From positions 1 through 11,336 of the forward strand of contig DQVB01000583.1 of assembly GCA_015661985.1 (NCBI GenBank): a DNA stretch of 11,336 bases, read 5' to 3'. The notes under the pieces are model-generated. The model did not search any database and was not told the DNA's origin. It worked only from the letters and a program-made list of their open reading frames with translations. Made by a program: the position numbers and the translations under genes. Below, one piece after another: positions 1 through 6,776 of this stretch (position 1 is the first letter of the stretch; each line of letters starts with the position of its first letter). This stretch comes from Planctomycetota bacterium (GTDB lineage Bacteria > Planctomycetota > Planctomycetia > Pirellulales > Thermoguttaceae).

Positions 1-1004
1 CAGCCGCTGGCAGCGTACTGGCCCAATACCCCAGCCATCGCTTCGGGCGACTCGTCGTACTGGCCGAATTCGTTGGGCAATCCGGCGTTGGGGTAGCAAC
101 ACGTGCGCACCGGAACCAGGCCGGCCAACTCCTCAACGAACGGACGCATCGCCGTCGGCCCCAAGGCACAGTTGATCCCCACAGCAAAAAGCGGCGCATG
201 CTGGATGGAATACCAGAACGCCTCCAGCGTCTGGCCCGAAAGGGTCCTGCCGCTCTGGTCGGCGATGGTGACCGAAACGATCACCGGCAGCCGCCGCCCG
301 AGGCGCTCAAAGAGCTCCTCAAGGGCAAACAGACACGCTTTGACGTTGAGCGTGTCGAAGACGGTCTCGGCCAACAAAAGGTCCACTCCGCCCTCCACCA
401 GGGCCTCGGCCTGCTCGGCGTAGGCCGCAGCCATCTGGTCGAACGTCACCGCCCGGTAGCCCGGATCGCCCACGTCGGGCGAAAGGGACAACATCCGGTT
501 GGTCGGCCCCAGCGATCCGGCCACGAAACGGGGCCGATCGTCGCCGGCTGGACCCGGCGAGGCGATGGCCCGGCGAGCGCAACGAGCCGCTGCCACGTTG
601 ATCTGCCGCACGTAATCGGTAAGCCGGTAGTCGGCCAGCGAGATGCGGTTGGCATTGAAGGTGTTCGTGGTGATCACATCAGCGCCGGCTTCCAGGAAAC
701 CGCGATGGATCCCTTCAATGGCCGCCGGCCGGGTCAGACACAGCAGATCGTGACACCCCTTCAGCTCGCAAGGGTGATCCGCAAAGGCCTCGCCCCGATA
801 GTCCGGCTCCCCCAGCCCCAATGCCTGAACCATCGTGCCCATGGCCCCGTCCAAAAGCACGATCCGGCTTGAGGCGATCTGTTCCAACTGTTCCAAGACG
901 TGAGGGACCCGCTGGGTCGAGGAATGGGCCTCGACCCCGCCGTGGCTTCGGCCCCCAGGGGATGCGCTTTCGGCAAGAGTCCGTGGAGGATCTACACGGT
1001 CCAT
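1..1004 (-). CDS. metH: Cobalamin-dependent methionine synthase, N-terminal part (partial at window edge)
   Basis: This is the homocysteine-binding barrel of methionine synthase, which moves a methyl group from methyl-tetrahydrofolate via cobalamin to homocysteine in the cytoplasm. The minus frame is open for 334 codons and runs off the left edge. Visible MetH motifs are LLDGAMGTM (51-58), ITTNTFNANR (111-120), LGPTNR (165-170), ETVFDTLN (213-220), SGRTLSGQT (251-259) and GINCALGP (276-283). C279 aligns with the first zinc-binding cysteine; the second pair (GGCC) would lie just beyond the edge. The spacing fits full MetH better than the short BHMT-type enzymes, but the folate, B12 and activation domains cannot be seen. 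The ATG at 1004 is chosen because an in-frame TGA lies three codons upstream. This leaves about 33 more N-terminal residues than E. coli MetH and no clear ribosome binding site, so a later start (for example TTG at codon 38) is possible. No cobalamin or SAM riboswitch motif was recognised upstream. Confidence 0.93.
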   Translation of the reverse strand, partial: MDRVDPPRTLAESASPGGRSHGGVEAHSSTQRVPHVLEQLEQIASSRIVLLDGAMGTMVQALGLGEPDYRGEAFADHPCELKGCHDLLCLTRPAAIEGIHRGFLEAGADVITTNTFNANRISLADYRLTDYVRQINVAAARCARRAIASPGPAGDDRPRFVAGSLGPTNRMLSLSPDVGDPGYRAVTFDQMAAAYAEQAEALVEGGVDLLLAETVFDTLNVKACLFALEELFERLGRRLPVIVSVTIADQSGRTLSGQTLEAFWYSIQHAPLFAVGINCALGPTAMRPFVEELAGLVPVRTCCYPNAGLPNEFGQYDESPEAMAGVLGQYAASG

Positions 1005-1592
1005 TGGAAGTCAATGAGTCGAAAAATGACGCAATGATCGATAGCCGACACCGGCAGGCCGGGTCGCCGCGCCGCCGGCCATCCACACAGACCACACAGG
1101 CCTGGAAAACCGAACACAATCTGCCGGGCGGCATGCAAGCCGCCATGGCCTCCGTTTTTCCGAACTCTTCATTTTCGGCGACGGGGGCCCCTCGGACAAG
1201 TTCTTCCTGATGTGAGATCAGTTGGACAGCGCCACTTTGGTATCATGACGCCATCGCCAGGTCGTCGCCGACGAATCGTTTCACGGCGAACCGTAGGCGA
1301 GTCTTAGCCGTCGCCGCAGGCGCCTTCGGCCTGCCGTCAAACGAAGTACGCACCGGAACTTGCCCGTGCCCTGGCGAGCAAAAGCGGCCCTGTCCAATCA
1401 AGGAGCACAAAAGGCCCGCTCTTTGACGGCGCAAACCACGTGACAGTGGGCCATCGGCCCGCACCAGCTGACCTTGGATCGCGCCAATCCGAGGCAAAGT
1501 TCCCGATCCACAGTGGTGGGGGCCTCGACCCACTCTCCTGGCTGCCCAGGTTCAGCCGCCCCGCAGATTCTGACAGATGATCGTCATAGCCG
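1005..1592. other. Gap between metH and the pyrophosphohydrolase gene: no convincing gene
   Basis: No reading frame here resembles a protein family I recognise. The longest, a 96-codon minus-strand frame at 1243-1533, has no visible motif or ribosome binding site and runs through the palindromic element at 1276-1344, so it is probably chance. The part nearest metH (1005-1200) should hold its promoter and leader. It contains a small hairpin, GGCGGC (1127-1132) and GCCGCC (1139-1144), with a 6-nt loop and no T-run. I found no recognisable -35/-10 pair or riboswitch signature. Because both flanking genes are on the minus strand, this stretch is also the 3' region of the pyrophosphohydrolase gene. 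Confidence 0.6.
1276..1344. repeat. Imperfect palindromic element with nested hairpins
   Basis: The outer arms are TCGTTTCACGGC (1276-1287) and GCCGTCAAACGA (1333-1344), which pair at 11 of 12 positions. Inside are GGCGA/TCGCC and a 6-bp hairpin, GCAGGC (1316-1321) with GCCTGC (1329-1334), loop 7 nt. Read on the minus strand the element begins TCGTTTGACG. The same ten bases begin the structured element at 8267, so the two may belong to one dispersed repeat family. It is too short to code for a transposase and could be a REP/MITE-like element; that label is inference. Confidence 0.45.
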
Positions 1593-2009
1593 CTACGCCT
1601 CGGCCGGGGGCCGCCTGTCCTCGGGGCCGTAGCGCCCCCGATACTGCCGGACCGGGTATTTGCGTTCGTTCTTGGCCATCTTGCGGCGCAGCGCCGCGGC
1701 CAGATCCAGGCCGAGTTCATTGGCCAGGGCCAAGAGATAACAGAACACATCGGCCGCCTCGTCGCCGATGCGATCCAGCTTGTCAGGCTGGTTGGCCACG
1801 GCCAGCGACTCTTCGGGCGTGAGCCACTGGAAATGCTCCATCAGCTCGGCCGCTTCGATGGCCAGCGACATGGAAAGGTTTTTCGGCGTGTGGAACTGGT
1901 GCCAGTCCCGCTGGTCGACGAACCGGTTGACCAGCCTGCGCAGCTCCCCCACAGTGGTATGGTCGTCGTCCACGGTCTTTCCCCGCCTGGCGAACTCTTT
2001 TCTTGCCAC
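1593..2009 (-). CDS. DCTPP1/MazG-like nucleotide pyrophosphohydrolase
   Basis: A 138-residue all-alpha NTP pyrophosphatase, expected to hydrolyse (d)NTPs, possibly dCTP or modified dCTP, to the monophosphate and pyrophosphate as a pool-cleaning enzyme in the cytoplasm. The metal-binding pairs are visible: E52-x-x-E55 (IEAAEL) and E84-x-x-D87 (GDEAADVFCYLL). The segment RDWHQFHTPKNL (34-45) closely matches the RDWEQFHQPRNL region of human DCTPP1, and the KMAKNERKYPV tail also fits the family. The minus frame stays open much further upstream, but that extension is antisense to the neighbouring oxidoreductase gene. The GTG at 2009 is chosen because GAGGAG sits 7 nt before it and homology begins soon after. 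It is divergent from the oxidoreductase gene, with an 84-nt shared upstream region. Family assignment is firm; substrate is inferred. Confidence 0.9.
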   Translation of the reverse strand: MARKEFARRGKTVDDDHTTVGELRRLVNRFVDQRDWHQFHTPKNLSMSLAIEAAELMEHFQWLTPEESLAVANQPDKLDRIGDEAADVFCYLLALANELGLDLAAALRRKMAKNERKYPVRQYRGRYGPEDRRPPAEA

Positions 2010-2037
2010 CGGTGGTCTCCTCACCAACTCTCGGGCT

Positions 2038-2066
2038 AGAATAGGCATCCAGATGGCCTGCAACAA
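2038..2066 (-). promoter_or_regulatory. Candidate sigma-70-like promoter for the pyrophosphohydrolase gene
   Basis: On the minus strand, TTGTTG (2066-2061) and TATTCT (2043-2038) are 17 nt apart, each matching the -35/-10 consensus at about four of six positions. Transcription would begin near 2030, giving a leader of roughly 20 nt that contains the GAGGAG ribosome binding site before GTG 2009. The plus-strand hexamer TAGAAT (2037-2042, five of six matches to TATAAT) overlaps the same bases and could be the -10 of the divergent operon, but no good -35 partner is seen for it. This is consensus matching only. Confidence 0.35.
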
Positions 2067-2093
2067 GAGCGCCGGAATGGAGGGGCGAGAGCC

Positions 2094-3524
2094 ATGAACA
2101 TCAGCCGAAGACGATTCGTTGCCGGGAGCCTGGCCGCTGCAGCCGCTGTGCGCGTACCCCGGGTGGCACGGGGCCGAGTGCTGGGGGCCAACGAAGAGAT
2201 CCTGGTGGGCATCGTGGGGCTCGGCGGCCGGGGCCGGGGGGCCCATATTCCCGCGTTCCAGAAGCAGGACGGCGTGCGCGTGGTGGCGCTGGCTGACCCG
2301 GACCGCGAGCGATTGGACCTGGCCGCCAAGATGTTGGAGGACAAGTACGGCCAGAAGGCCGAGCAGTACGTCGATATGCGCCACATGTTCGACCGGCGCG
2401 ATATCCACTGCATCGGCAACGCCACGCAAAACTATTGGCATGGGCTGAGCACCATTTGGGCCTGCCAGGCGGGCAAGCACGTCTACGTGGAAAAGCCGCT
2501 CGCGCATTACATCTGGGAGGGCCGCCAGATGGTCAACGCGGCCCGCCGCTACGAGCGGATCGTGCAATGCGGCACCCAGCGGCGATCGCAGACGTCCATC
2601 GCCAAGGCCATCCAGTGGATCCGCGAGGGCCACCTGGGGAAGATCCTGTACGTCACGGCCTTTGCCAACAAACCACGCTCCTCCTGCGGCAAACGGAGCA
2701 CGCCACTGCCCATCCCGGAATCGATCGATTACGATCTGTGGTGCGGGCCGGCCAGGAAGGTGCCCATCTATCGGGACAGGCTCCAGTACGATTGCAGCTT
2801 CGACTGGAACACGGGCGACGGCGAGTCGTGCAACCAGGGCGTGCACGAGATGGACGTGGCCCGCTGGTGCCTCGACGAAGGGCTCCCGGTGCGTGTCATG
2901 AGCATCGGCGGCCGCTTCCTGTTCAACGACGCCTGTAACGTGCCCAACACCCAAATCATCTACTACGACTTCCCCACGGCGCCGGTGCTCTACGAAGTGC
3001 ACAACCTGCGCAAGGCGAAGGGTTCAAGCCAGATGCCCGACTTCCGCGGGGAGCGGGTAGGTGTGGTTGTCGATTGCGAAGGGGGATCGGTCAGCCTGTA
3101 TCGGGGGATCGCCTGGGACCGCCAAGGCCGGGAAGTGCAGCGATTCAGCGGCGGCGGGGACCATTTCGTCAACTTCATCCAGGCCGTGCGCGCGGGGGAC
3201 CGCCAGCTGCTCAACGCCGAAGTCGAAGTGGGCCACCTGTCTACGGCCGTCTGCCATGTGGGGAATATCTCCTACCGAGTCGGAGAAGTGGCGCCGGAAG
3301 AAGAGCAGCGACAGGCCGTGGCCGACATCCCCGTCTGGGCCGAGATGTACGAACGGTTCGTCGAGCACTTGAAAGCGAACGAAATCGACGTCGATACGGC
3401 CACACTCGGCCCCTGGCTGAAAGTGGACCGACGGAACGAATGCTTCGTGGATCACCCCGAGGCCAACCGGATCGTACGCGGCTTTTACCGTAAGCCCTAC
3501 GTGGTGCCGGATCTGTCGAGCTGA
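2094..3524 (+). CDS. Tat-exported Gfo/Idh/MocA-family oxidoreductase
   Basis: An NAD(P)-dependent sugar or polyol oxidoreductase (476 aa), probably periplasmic. The N-terminus has a twin-arginine motif (S4-R-R-R-F8) followed by an Ala-rich segment, as in many planctomycete members. The nucleotide-binding fold begins with ILVGIVGLGGRGRGAHI (about 36-52, Gly-rich GxGxxG-type loop). The family EKP motif is at 133-135, with K134 the usual catalytic lysine, and G249-V-H251-E-M-D254 is the conserved C-terminal-domain active-site motif. The start ATG is preceded by GGAGGGG at good spacing. It is first in a probable operon with the hydrolase gene 37 nt downstream, which suggests the two act on the same glycan or its released sugar. 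The substrate cannot be read from the sequence; GH109-type activity is one possibility in this superfamily but is not demonstrated. Confidence 0.92.
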   Translation: MNISRRRFVAGSLAAAAAVRVPRVARGRVLGANEEILVGIVGLGGRGRGAHIPAFQKQDGVRVVALADPDRERLDLAAKMLEDKYGQKAEQYVDMRHMFDRRDIHCIGNATQNYWHGLSTIWACQAGKHVYVEKPLAHYIWEGRQMVNAARRYERIVQCGTQRRSQTSIAKAIQWIREGHLGKILYVTAFANKPRSSCGKRSTPLPIPESIDYDLWCGPARKVPIYRDRLQYDCSFDWNTGDGESCNQGVHEMDVARWCLDEGLPVRVMSIGGRFLFNDACNVPNTQIIYYDFPTAPVLYEVHNLRKAKGSSQMPDFRGERVGVVVDCEGGSVSLYRGIAWDRQGREVQRFSGGGDHFVNFIQAVRAGDRQLLNAEVEVGHLSTAVCHVGNISYRVGEVAPEEEQRQAVADIPVWAEMYERFVEHLKANEIDVDTATLGPWLKVDRRNECFVDHPEANRIVRGFYRKPYVVPDLSS

Positions 3525-3561
3525 ACAAACCGATCATCACAGCCTGTGGGAGGACCAGACA

Positions 3562-5160
3562 ATGCGTAGCGGAAGGGCGTGGCTGGCGGCGCTTCTGGTG
3601 GCCGGCGTCGCGCGAGCGGAAGCGGACGGGCCGCCGGCCATCCGGAGCGTCCAGACGGGGCCGAACCGCCAGCTGCAGGTCAACGGCCAGCCGTTCCTGC
3701 CGATCATGGCGTGGCTGCAAGACCCGGAGAACTTCCCCGCTTTGAAACAGTGCGGGATGAACACCACCGCGGGCTACTGGCCCGGGTCGGGCGGCACGAA
3801 AGACGTGGTCGAGTACATGGACCGGGTCGCCGAGGCCGGGCTCTACGGCGTGCTGCCGCACGAGCAGAGGCTTCACGGCCACCCGAACCTGCTGGGCTAC
3901 ATCCACGGCGACGAGCCGGACTTGCCGCGACAGCTCAGCGATGCCCAGGTCGTGCCCGGGGCGGGGCTGCGGCTCAACCCCAGCACGCCGCTGTGGAAGA
4001 TCGTCGACGGCGTCTGGCACACCTGGTCGGTGCTCGATCCGCTGGAGGGGGCCACCGTCACCATCCGCCTCCGCCAGCCGGTCACCGTCCACAGCCTGGC
4101 CGTCTGGCTGACCGTTTCCCCAGGACTGGCTGTGGCCAAAGATGTCGTTTTCCGCGGCGATGACCGGGTGATCCTGGAAGCCACGTTGAAGGCGGAAAAG
4201 GGTCGCCAGGAGCTTCGGCTGCCCCGGCCGTCGACCTTCCGCGAGCTGTCCCTGACCGTGCGTTCGGTCTACCCGGGCCGGCACGTGTGGGGATCGATCG
4301 GCGAAATCGAAGGGCTGGATGCCGATGGCCGGAACCTGCTGGTCTGCCCGCCGCGATACGCACCTCGCGCCGACCCGGAAAAGACGCTGGCCGTGTACCG
4401 GCGCATCAAGTCCCAGGACGCTTCGCGCCCCGTGTTCATGACGCTCACCGGAAACTTCCACCCACACTTCCAGAAATGGAGCGACGCCCAGCGCAAGCAG
4501 CTCTACCCTCGTTACATCGAAGCGGCCGACGTGGTCGGTTACGATATCTATCCCATCTACGGATGGAACAAACCGGAGTGGATCCATTTGGTCTACGAGG
4601 CCACCGAGCGGCTGAGCCGGCTGGCCGGCCCGCGGCCGGTCTACGCGTGGATCGAAACCAGCCGGGGCGGACAGTGGACCGGGCCTCTGGAGAGGCAAAA
4701 GGCGGTCACGCCACAGCACATCCGGGCTGAGGTATGGATGGCCATCACGGGCGGGGCCACGGCCATCGGGTATTTCACACACGTGTGGAAGCCGGCCTAC
4801 CGCCAGTTCGGCGTACCGGAGGAGAATCGCCTTGCCCTTCGCGAAATCAACGCCCAACTCCAGCGGCTCGCCCCGGCGATCCTCGCTCCCCCGCCGGCCC
4901 GCCCCGTCCGCTGGACCGCCCACGATGATCTCCGCGTGGCCGCCCTGGCCCGCCAACACAACGGCGCCGTCTACCTGTTCGCCGTCAACTACGACCCGCG
5001 CTTGAAACACACCTCGGTACGCTTCGCCCTGGACGGCCTTCGTCCAGGCCAGCAAGTGACCGTGGTCGACGAAGGCCGCCGGATCAACGCTCACGATGGC
5101 TCCTTCACCGACACGTTCGAGCCGCTGGCGGTGCATATCTATCGTGTTGACCTCCGCTGA
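3562..5160 (+). CDS. Secreted TIM-barrel glycoside-hydrolase-like protein with inserted discoidin-like domain
   Basis: A 532-residue exported protein: the signal peptide covers about residues 1-19, with probable cleavage after an Ala-rich stretch. Barrel-like segments are 36-120 (strand ending GYIHGDEPD, E118) and about 268-440 (VVGYDIYPIYG 324-334; VYAWIETSRGG 360-370 with E365; GGATAIGYFTHVW 397-409). E118 in GDEP and E365 suit the acid/base and nucleophile positions of clan GH-A hydrolases; this assignment is inference. Between them, residues about 135-262 (VDG, W152-W155, then alternating strands such as ATVTIRLRQPVTVHSLAVWL) look like an F5/8-type C (discoidin) carbohydrate-binding domain. 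The C-terminal 450-532 looks like a beta-sandwich. The ATG follows GGGAGG with 8-nt spacing. I cannot place it in a numbered GH family. It probably shares a transcript with the oxidoreductase. Confidence 0.82.
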   Translation: MRSGRAWLAALLVAGVARAEADGPPAIRSVQTGPNRQLQVNGQPFLPIMAWLQDPENFPALKQCGMNTTAGYWPGSGGTKDVVEYMDRVAEAGLYGVLPHEQRLHGHPNLLGYIHGDEPDLPRQLSDAQVVPGAGLRLNPSTPLWKIVDGVWHTWSVLDPLEGATVTIRLRQPVTVHSLAVWLTVSPGLAVAKDVVFRGDDRVILEATLKAEKGRQELRLPRPSTFRELSLTVRSVYPGRHVWGSIGEIEGLDADGRNLLVCPPRYAPRADPEKTLAVYRRIKSQDASRPVFMTLTGNFHPHFQKWSDAQRKQLYPRYIEAADVVGYDIYPIYGWNKPEWIHLVYEATERLSRLAGPRPVYAWIETSRGGQWTGPLERQKAVTPQHIRAEVWMAITGGATAIGYFTHVWKPAYRQFGVPEENRLALREINAQLQRLAPAILAPPPARPVRWTAHDDLRVAALARQHNGAVYLFAVNYDPRLKHTSVRFALDGLRPGQQVTVVDEGRRINAHDGSFTDTFEPLAVHIYRVDLR

Positions 5161-5208
5161 GGACCAGAGAACACCGCGTAAGGCGGCAGATCCACACCGC
5201 AATGTTAC

Positions 5209-5250
5209 TCGGTTTACACAATAGTATGGCTCATACTGGCTGTGTACCGA
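5209..5250 (+). repeat. Strong interrupted stem-loop downstream of the hydrolase gene
   Basis: The left strand is TCGGT (5209-5213), a two-base bulge, ACACA (5216-5220), two unpaired bases, and AGTATG (5223-5228). The loop is GCT. The right strand is CATACT (5232-5237), three unpaired bases, then TGTGT and ACCGA (5241-5250). That gives 16 perfect base pairs. It starts 49 nt after the hydrolase stop codon. No T-run follows on either side, so it is not a textbook intrinsic terminator. It could mark the 3' end of the operon mRNA, form part of a small RNA, or be a protein-binding palindrome. Confidence 0.6.
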
Positions 5251-5329
5251 CCATAGCGGAAACGATTACAGCTGAGAGCGGCATCATATCGCGGGAGGAA
5301 TTTTTCCCGCCGCCAGCCGTCACAGGGGC

Positions 5330-5356
5330 TTGACAACCGGGCAGGCGGCATATAGG
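5330..5356 (+). promoter_or_regulatory. Weak candidate promoter upstream of the DUF1559 gene
   Basis: A perfect TTGACA (5330-5335) is followed 15 nt later by TATAGG (5351-5356). A second perfect TTGACA begins directly after it (5357-5362) but lacks a good -10 at 17 nt. The 15-nt spacing of the first pair is shorter than ideal, so this is only a candidate. If it is used, the DUF1559 transcript would carry a leader of more than 250 nt. Confidence 0.25.
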
Positions 5357-5628
5357 TTGACAAAGGGGTTGTAGACGGCTCTGCTTCTTGAGGACGCGCG
5401 CTTTCGCTAAAGAGATTTGCTGCGGTAGAAGTCCACCGCGCAGGAGTTTTGCTATCGATGGGTGTTTCGGCACCCCTGGCCAATAAGTTGAATCGCACTG
5501 ATCGATAGAGGAAACGGCTTACGCGGATGAACTCTCGTTTCTGCGGCGTGTGGCTATGTCCGCTCCGCCGCGGAGGAGAGGGACTGGTTGTACCTTCGTT
5601 CCTTATCTTGTAATTGGGGGGAAGCGCC

Positions 5629-6738
5629 ATGAAGAGACGCTCTGCTTTCACCTTGGTCGAGCTGTTGGTGGTAATCGCCATCATCGGCATCTTGATCGCC
5701 CTGTTGTTACCCGCCGTACAGGCGGCGCGTGAGGCGGCCCGACGCACGCAATGTAACAACAATCTCAAACAGATCGGGTTGGCCATGCACAACCACCATG
5801 ACGTCCACAAGTTTCTTCCCAGTGCGGGACGTCATTGGCGGGACTTCCCGAGTTTCAAGGAGTCGACTCTTTCGGCGTCACCGACTTTCACCGGCGCCCC
5901 GGATATCGCGCCGGAACAGGGAGCGGGCTGGATGTTCCAGATCCTGCCGTACGTGGAGCAGAAGGCCATCCACGATGGCGCCAACCAGACGGGCATCGAT
6001 CGGATGAAGGCGCCGATGCAGCATGCCATCGGTACGTATTATTGCCCCAGCCGGCGCCAGCCCAAGGCGGACCAGGACCGTAACGGGCCGCCGCAGCGAT
6101 GGTACGCCAGCATCAACATCGGCCGGCAGACGGACATCCGTTGGGTGGGTAAGAATGATTACGCCGCCTGCTGTGGCCCCATGCAGTACATTCTGACGGC
6201 AAGCCGGCGGAACGAGCTATTGCACGAAATTTATGGCGGCAACCGCGGGGCAATGCGAGCCGACGGGTTCGTGAACATCTGGTCGAACCACGAGTATTCC
6301 ATTTGGCGCACCTGTTGTCCGCCCGGGGGCCGCGAAATGACATCGAGTGAGAGAAACTGGCGGATCTATCTCAACGTGCGCAGCAACTGTGTCACCAGTA
6401 GCTTCCGGGACCTCATCGATGGAACCGCCAATACGATGCTCGTGGGCGAGAAACGCTTCCGGCTGCGGAATCTAGGGCAGAACCCCGGCTTTGACAATGA
6501 AGGGTTCGCTTCCGGCTATGATTGGGACATCCTGAGAGAGGTGATCCAGCACCCATTGCCTGACTGCAACGACTGCGCCTACAGCTCGCTGTTGTATCGC
6601 TTCGGGTCGTCCCATCCTGGTGGCTTCAACGCGCTTTTCGCTGACGGATCGGTGCATTTCATTCCGTACACGGTCAATCTGGTGGTCTTCGCCCGCATGG
6701 GCCACCGCATGGACGGCCGGCCGTTCCAGATGCCGTAG
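5629..6738 (+). CDS. DUF1559 protein with prepilin-like N-terminus and H-X9-DG C-terminal motif
   Basis: A 369-residue member of the planctomycete DUF1559 family, typically present in many copies per genome and thought to be envelope-associated pseudopilin-like proteins of unknown function. The N-terminus KRRSAFTLVELLVVIAIIG is a type IV prepilin signal: basic leader, cleavage expected before F7, E11 at mature position 5, and a hydrophobic helix to about residue 30. The residue before the cleavage point is Ala (A6) instead of the usual Gly. The segment REAARRTQCNNNLKQIGLAMHNH follows as usual, and the C-terminal H329-x9-D339-G340 motif (HPGGFNALFADG) is intact. ATG 5629 is preferred over the in-frame TTG at 5614 because it follows the G-rich ribosome binding site and starts right at the basic leader. 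A small lipoprotein gene follows after 38 nt, a common arrangement. Confidence 0.95.
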   Translation: MKRRSAFTLVELLVVIAIIGILIALLLPAVQAAREAARRTQCNNNLKQIGLAMHNHHDVHKFLPSAGRHWRDFPSFKESTLSASPTFTGAPDIAPEQGAGWMFQILPYVEQKAIHDGANQTGIDRMKAPMQHAIGTYYCPSRRQPKADQDRNGPPQRWYASINIGRQTDIRWVGKNDYAACCGPMQYILTASRRNELLHEIYGGNRGAMRADGFVNIWSNHEYSIWRTCCPPGGREMTSSERNWRIYLNVRSNCVTSSFRDLIDGTANTMLVGEKRFRLRNLGQNPGFDNEGFASGYDWDILREVIQHPLPDCNDCAYSSLLYRFGSSHPGGFNALFADGSVHFIPYTVNLVVFARMGHRMDGRPFQMP

Positions 6739-6776
6739 TGGCTTAACCTTCGGAAGAAGCCAAGGGAGGTTTGAGT

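Larger units (their letters stand above)
5161..5628. other. Gap between the hydrolase and DUF1559 genes: structured, no gene
   Basis: No credible coding frame is present; the long minus-strand frame through this stretch is antisense to the start of the DUF1559 gene and has no recognisable content. The region contains a strong interrupted stem-loop (5209-5250), a weaker hairpin GCGGGA (5291-5296) / TCCCGC (5305-5310) with a T-rich loop, and two TTGACAA direct repeats 27 nt apart (5330 and 5357). The rest is probably the leader of the DUF1559 transcript, ending in a GGGGGG-A-A-G ribosome binding site before ATG 5629. Confidence 0.6.

Noticed and set aside
198..872. 224-codon plus-strand frame
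   Set aside because: It is antisense to metH, whose motifs are unmistakable on the minus strand.
1005..1250. Cobalamin or SAM/SAH riboswitch upstream of metH
   Set aside because: No B12-box or SAM/SAH aptamer core sequence could be found on the minus strand; only a small 6-bp hairpin is present.
2010..3002. N-terminal extension of the pyrophosphohydrolase frame to 3002
   Set aside because: The extra 331 codons lie opposite the oxidoreductase gene and show no motif; the GTG at 2009 has a good ribosome binding site and matches the family's length.
3241..5202. 653-codon open frame on the minus strand
   Set aside because: It is antisense to the hydrolase and the end of the oxidoreductase gene, both of which have clear family motifs and ribosome binding sites. 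Long antisense frames are common in GC-rich coding DNA.
5291..5310. GCGGGA/TCCCGC hairpin as a terminator
   Set aside because: The T bases are inside the loop and no T-run follows the stem on either strand.
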